A stretch of 64,000 nt of DNA, from contig CAVZLL010000004.1 of NCBI GenBank assembly GCA_963776225.1, positions 62,001 through 126,000 on the forward strand, in the 5' to 3' direction. This document shows, in pieces, positions 62,084 through 64,000 of this stretch (positions within the stretch are counted from its first letter, which is position 1; each line of letters opens with the position of its first letter). Position numbers and translations under genes: made by a program. Source of the stretch: Bog-756 sp963776225 (GTDB taxonomy: Bacteria; Actinomycetota; Acidimicrobiia; Acidimicrobiales; RAAP-2). Under the pieces are notes generated by a model that was given only the letters and a program-made list of their open reading frames with translations, searched no databases and was not told the DNA's origin.

Positions 62084-62545
62084 CTAGGGGGCGACGGTCG
62101 TCGCGGTCACCGACGGGCAGCTCGAGCCAACCGAGGCCACCAGCGCGTTCCAGCTGGTGTGCACCTGGGTCGCGGCTGTCGAGATCGAGCTCGACCCCGA
62201 CTGGGTCCGGACCGCGGTGGCGAGGCTCTTGATCGAGGACTGGAGATCCTTGATGTTCTTCTTGATGTCGCGGGTCACCGTGGGCCGGAAGTTCTTGTCG
62301 GCCTTCTGCAGGGCGTGGATGTTGCGGAGTGTGGCGGCCTTGTCACCCTTGGTTAGGTTGCCGTTCTCGAGAGTGGTGAAGGCGGACACCACGGAAGCCC
62401 ACGCCGGGCACTTGGCCGCGGCATCCACCGTGGTCTTGGTGGGAGGTGAGGTGTTCGACGAGGTGCACCCGGCAGCGGTCGCCGCGAGCGCCGAGACGGC
62501 GAGGGCCACCAGGGCGACCCGCGGGGTCCGGAATCGGGGCGTCAT
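62084..62545 (-). CDS. Putative lipoprotein
   Basis: 153 residues from ATG 62545. The lipoprotein signal VALVALAVSALAATAAGC has its lipobox Cys near residue 27, followed by a Ser/Thr-rich linker. The helical body includes WASVVSAFTTLENGNLTKGD and DIKKNIKDLQSSIKSLATAV. No family is recognised. It may help at the cell envelope. Confidence 0.65.
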   Translation of the reverse strand: MTPRFRTPRVALVALAVSALAATAAGCTSSNTSPPTKTTVDAAAKCPAWASVVSAFTTLENGNLTKGDKAATLRNIHALQKADKNFRPTVTRDIKKNIKDLQSSIKSLATAVRTQSGSSSISTAATQVHTSWNALVASVGSSCPSVTATTVAP

Positions 62546-62657
62546 CCGGCGGCTTGCATCAGAGGTCGGTTCGAGCATCCGTGCAATCTCAGCGCGCCGC
62601 CTGACACCCGCACCTGGCGGACTCCCGGGGTCCCCGACGGCCGGGGCGGCGGCTCGT

Positions 62658-62855
62658 CTAGACGTGGTGCACGACCCAGGTGATCCCCTGGAACGCCCGA
62701 TAGCCCAGGTAGACGACCGTGGCCACAGCCAACAATTTGAACCACCAGGGCGACCGCCGGTGTTCGAGCGGCGTCTCTCCGCAGACCGGGCACGTCCCCT
62801 CCGGGGTCAGCTGGTCCTCTTCGAGCTGGCGGTCGCACGATTCACACCAGGGCAC
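62658..62855 (-). CDS. Small zinc-ribbon membrane protein
   Basis: 65 residues. Two cysteine pairs, CESC and CPVC, form a zinc ribbon at the N-terminus, followed by one membrane helix (WWFKLLAVATVVYLGYRAF). It starts 21 bp after der on the same strand and is probably cotranscribed. Function unknown. Confidence 0.7.
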   Translation of the reverse strand: MPWCESCDRQLEEDQLTPEGTCPVCGETPLEHRRSPWWFKLLAVATVVYLGYRAFQGITWVVHHV

Positions 62856-62876
62856 GGCCAGCCCCGTCCACGCGGG

Positions 62877-64000
62877 TCACCTGCGCCGACCCCCACCCCC
62901 GTTTGCGCCCTTGGCCCGGACCCGCAGTTTGATCGGGGTCGGACCGAGCTCGAAGCGCTCCCGCAACCCGCGCTCGACGTACCGGAGGTAGGTCGGCTGG
63001 AGCCGGCCGTTGGTGAACAGGGTGAAGGTTGGCGGGTCGGACGCACCCTGGACGCCGTACTGGATGCGCGCGCCGACCGGCGGATGGGCCACCTGGATCG
63101 ACCGGAGCGCCCGGTTGAGCTCGCCGGTGGGGACGCGCGAGTGGTAGGCGTCCTCGGCGGCGACCACCGCCGGAAGGATGTGGTGGACCCCGAGCCCGGT
63201 GCGGGCACTGAGCTTGAGCACCGGCGCCTCACCGAGGAACGCCAGACGGTCCCCGACGTCCACCAGGATGCCCGCCCGGTCGGCGACGGCGACGAGATCC
63301 CACTTGTTGAGCACGACGACGACCGGGCTCCCCGCGGCCCCGATCCGCTCGGCCAGTCGCTGGTCCTGGTGGGTGACACCGGCCGTCGCGTCGATCACCA
63401 GCAGCGCGATGTCGGCACGGTCCAGCGCCTCGAGGGCCCGCAGGACGGAGAAGTACTCGGTCCCCCGCTCGGTGCGCGAGGCACGGCGCATCCCGGCGGT
63501 GTCGATGAAACAGATCGTGCCCTCCGGCGTCTGGACCACGGTGTCCACTGCGTCGCGGGTGGTGCCCGGCAGGTCGTGGACGACCGACCGGTCGTCGCCG
63601 ACCAGCCGGTTGAAGAGGGTCGACTTTCCCGCGTTGGGCCGTCCGACGAGCGCCACCCGCGGGATGGAATCCTCCGGGGAGGAAGCCGCCCCGGGTCGGT
63701 CGCCGGCACCCGGCCCGTGGTCACCGAGATCGTCCGCCCCGGTCTCCCACCCCGCGTCGGGCAGCAGGCGCACCACCTCGTCGAGCAGGTCACCGGTGCC
63801 CCGCCCGTGCAGCGCGCTGACCGGCCAGGGGTCGCCGAGCCCGAGGGAGAGGGCGGCCCATGCCTCGGATTCCCGCTGGGCCGAGTCGACCTTGTTGGCC
63901 ACCACCCGGACCGGGCGTCCGGACCGTTTGAGGACCCTGGCCACACCGAGGTCCGCGTCGGTGAGCCCGACCGTCACGTCGACGACCAGCAGGACGACGT
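62877..64000 (-). CDS. der: Ribosome-assembly GTPase Der (EngA), C-terminal part
   Basis: Der has two tandem GTPase domains and a KH-like domain and is needed for 50S subunit assembly. The N-terminal GTPase domain begins outside the window. What remains has its end (VVANKVDSAQRE), an acidic linker, and the second GTPase domain with GRPNAGKST (P loop), DLPGTTRDAV (switch I), DTAGMRR and NKWDL. The KH-like C-terminus with LRERFELGPTPIKLRVRAKG follows and ends at 62877. An in-frame GTG at 63977 is not the true start. Confidence 0.95.
   Translation of the reverse strand, partial: VVLLVVDVTVGLTDADLGVARVLKRSGRPVRVVANKVDSAQRESEAWAALSLGLGDPWPVSALHGRGTGDLLDEVVRLLPDAGWETGADDLGDHGPGAGDRPGAASSPEDSIPRVALVGRPNAGKSTLFNRLVGDDRSVVHDLPGTTRDAVDTVVQTPEGTICFIDTAGMRRASRTERGTEYFSVLRALEALDRADIALLVIDATAGVTHQDQRLAERIGAAGSPVVVVLNKWDLVAVADRAGILVDVGDRLAFLGEAPVLKLSARTGLGVHHILPAVVAAEDAYHSRVPTGELNRALRSIQVAHPPVGARIQYGVQGASDPPTFTLFTNGRLQPTYLRYVERGLRERFELGPTPIKLRVRAKGANGGGGRRR

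Overview
The window looks like chromosome from a high-GC actinobacterium, most likely a member of Acidimicrobiia (inference). The evidence is a complete Pup-proteasome locus, DUF4193 and DUF2510 proteins, an Rv1830-like MerR regulator, an F420-type (DDN) oxidoreductase and secreted proteins with YWLVASDGGIF repeats. There are no ribosomal RNA genes. Many genes start with GTG, and several have a TANNNT -10 hexamer only 5-9 nt before the start codon, as expected for leaderless mRNAs.

0-19.5 kb is core chromosome. A ferredoxin leaves the left edge on the minus strand. A plus-strand block follows: mpa/arc, dop, pup, prcB, prcA, pafA, two tandem signal peptidase I genes, tatB, tatC, a HelY-type helicase and a two-domain ThyX-like gene. 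Together these tag proteins with Pup, unfold and degrade them, and export and process others. Next come a DUF4193 protein, a small unknown protein, a GNAT acetyltransferase, an unknown minus-strand gene, an HtrA-like protease and a nitroreductase. Between about 10.97 and 16.0 kb, five consecutive genes other than DUF4193 carry ten single-base indels in total, either sequencing error or decay.

19.5-44 kb mixes metabolism and secreted proteins. There is an arylsulfotransferase-like (ASST) gene, an EAL phosphodiesterase, a large secreted 42-residue-repeat protein, a class II aldolase, a minus-strand operon (MerR, nuclease-like protein, gcvT, gcvPA, gcvPB, DDN-type oxidoreductase), DUF2889, a lipoprotein, CorA, a gamma carbonic anhydrase-like protein, an amidohydrolase, an acyltransferase-SGNH protein and three tandem ASST-like genes.

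44.5-59.0 kb is an accessory island built on a tRNA-Pro(GGG) gene. A 3' tRNA fragment lies at the left end, a degenerate 5' fragment at the right end, and one intact tRNA-Pro with encoded CCA in the middle. Cargo is a pentapeptide-repeat protein, two DUF2510 membrane proteins, a PadR regulator with a membrane partner, a DinB-like protein and two secreted seven-repeat propeller proteins, plus one IS3 and two IS110 elements. No integrase gene is visible.

59-64 kb returns to ordinary chromosome: SRPBCC, a frameshifted ABM monooxygenase, RDD and partner membrane proteins, a decayed fragment, a lipoprotein, a zinc-ribbon membrane protein and the 3' part of der, which runs off the right edge.
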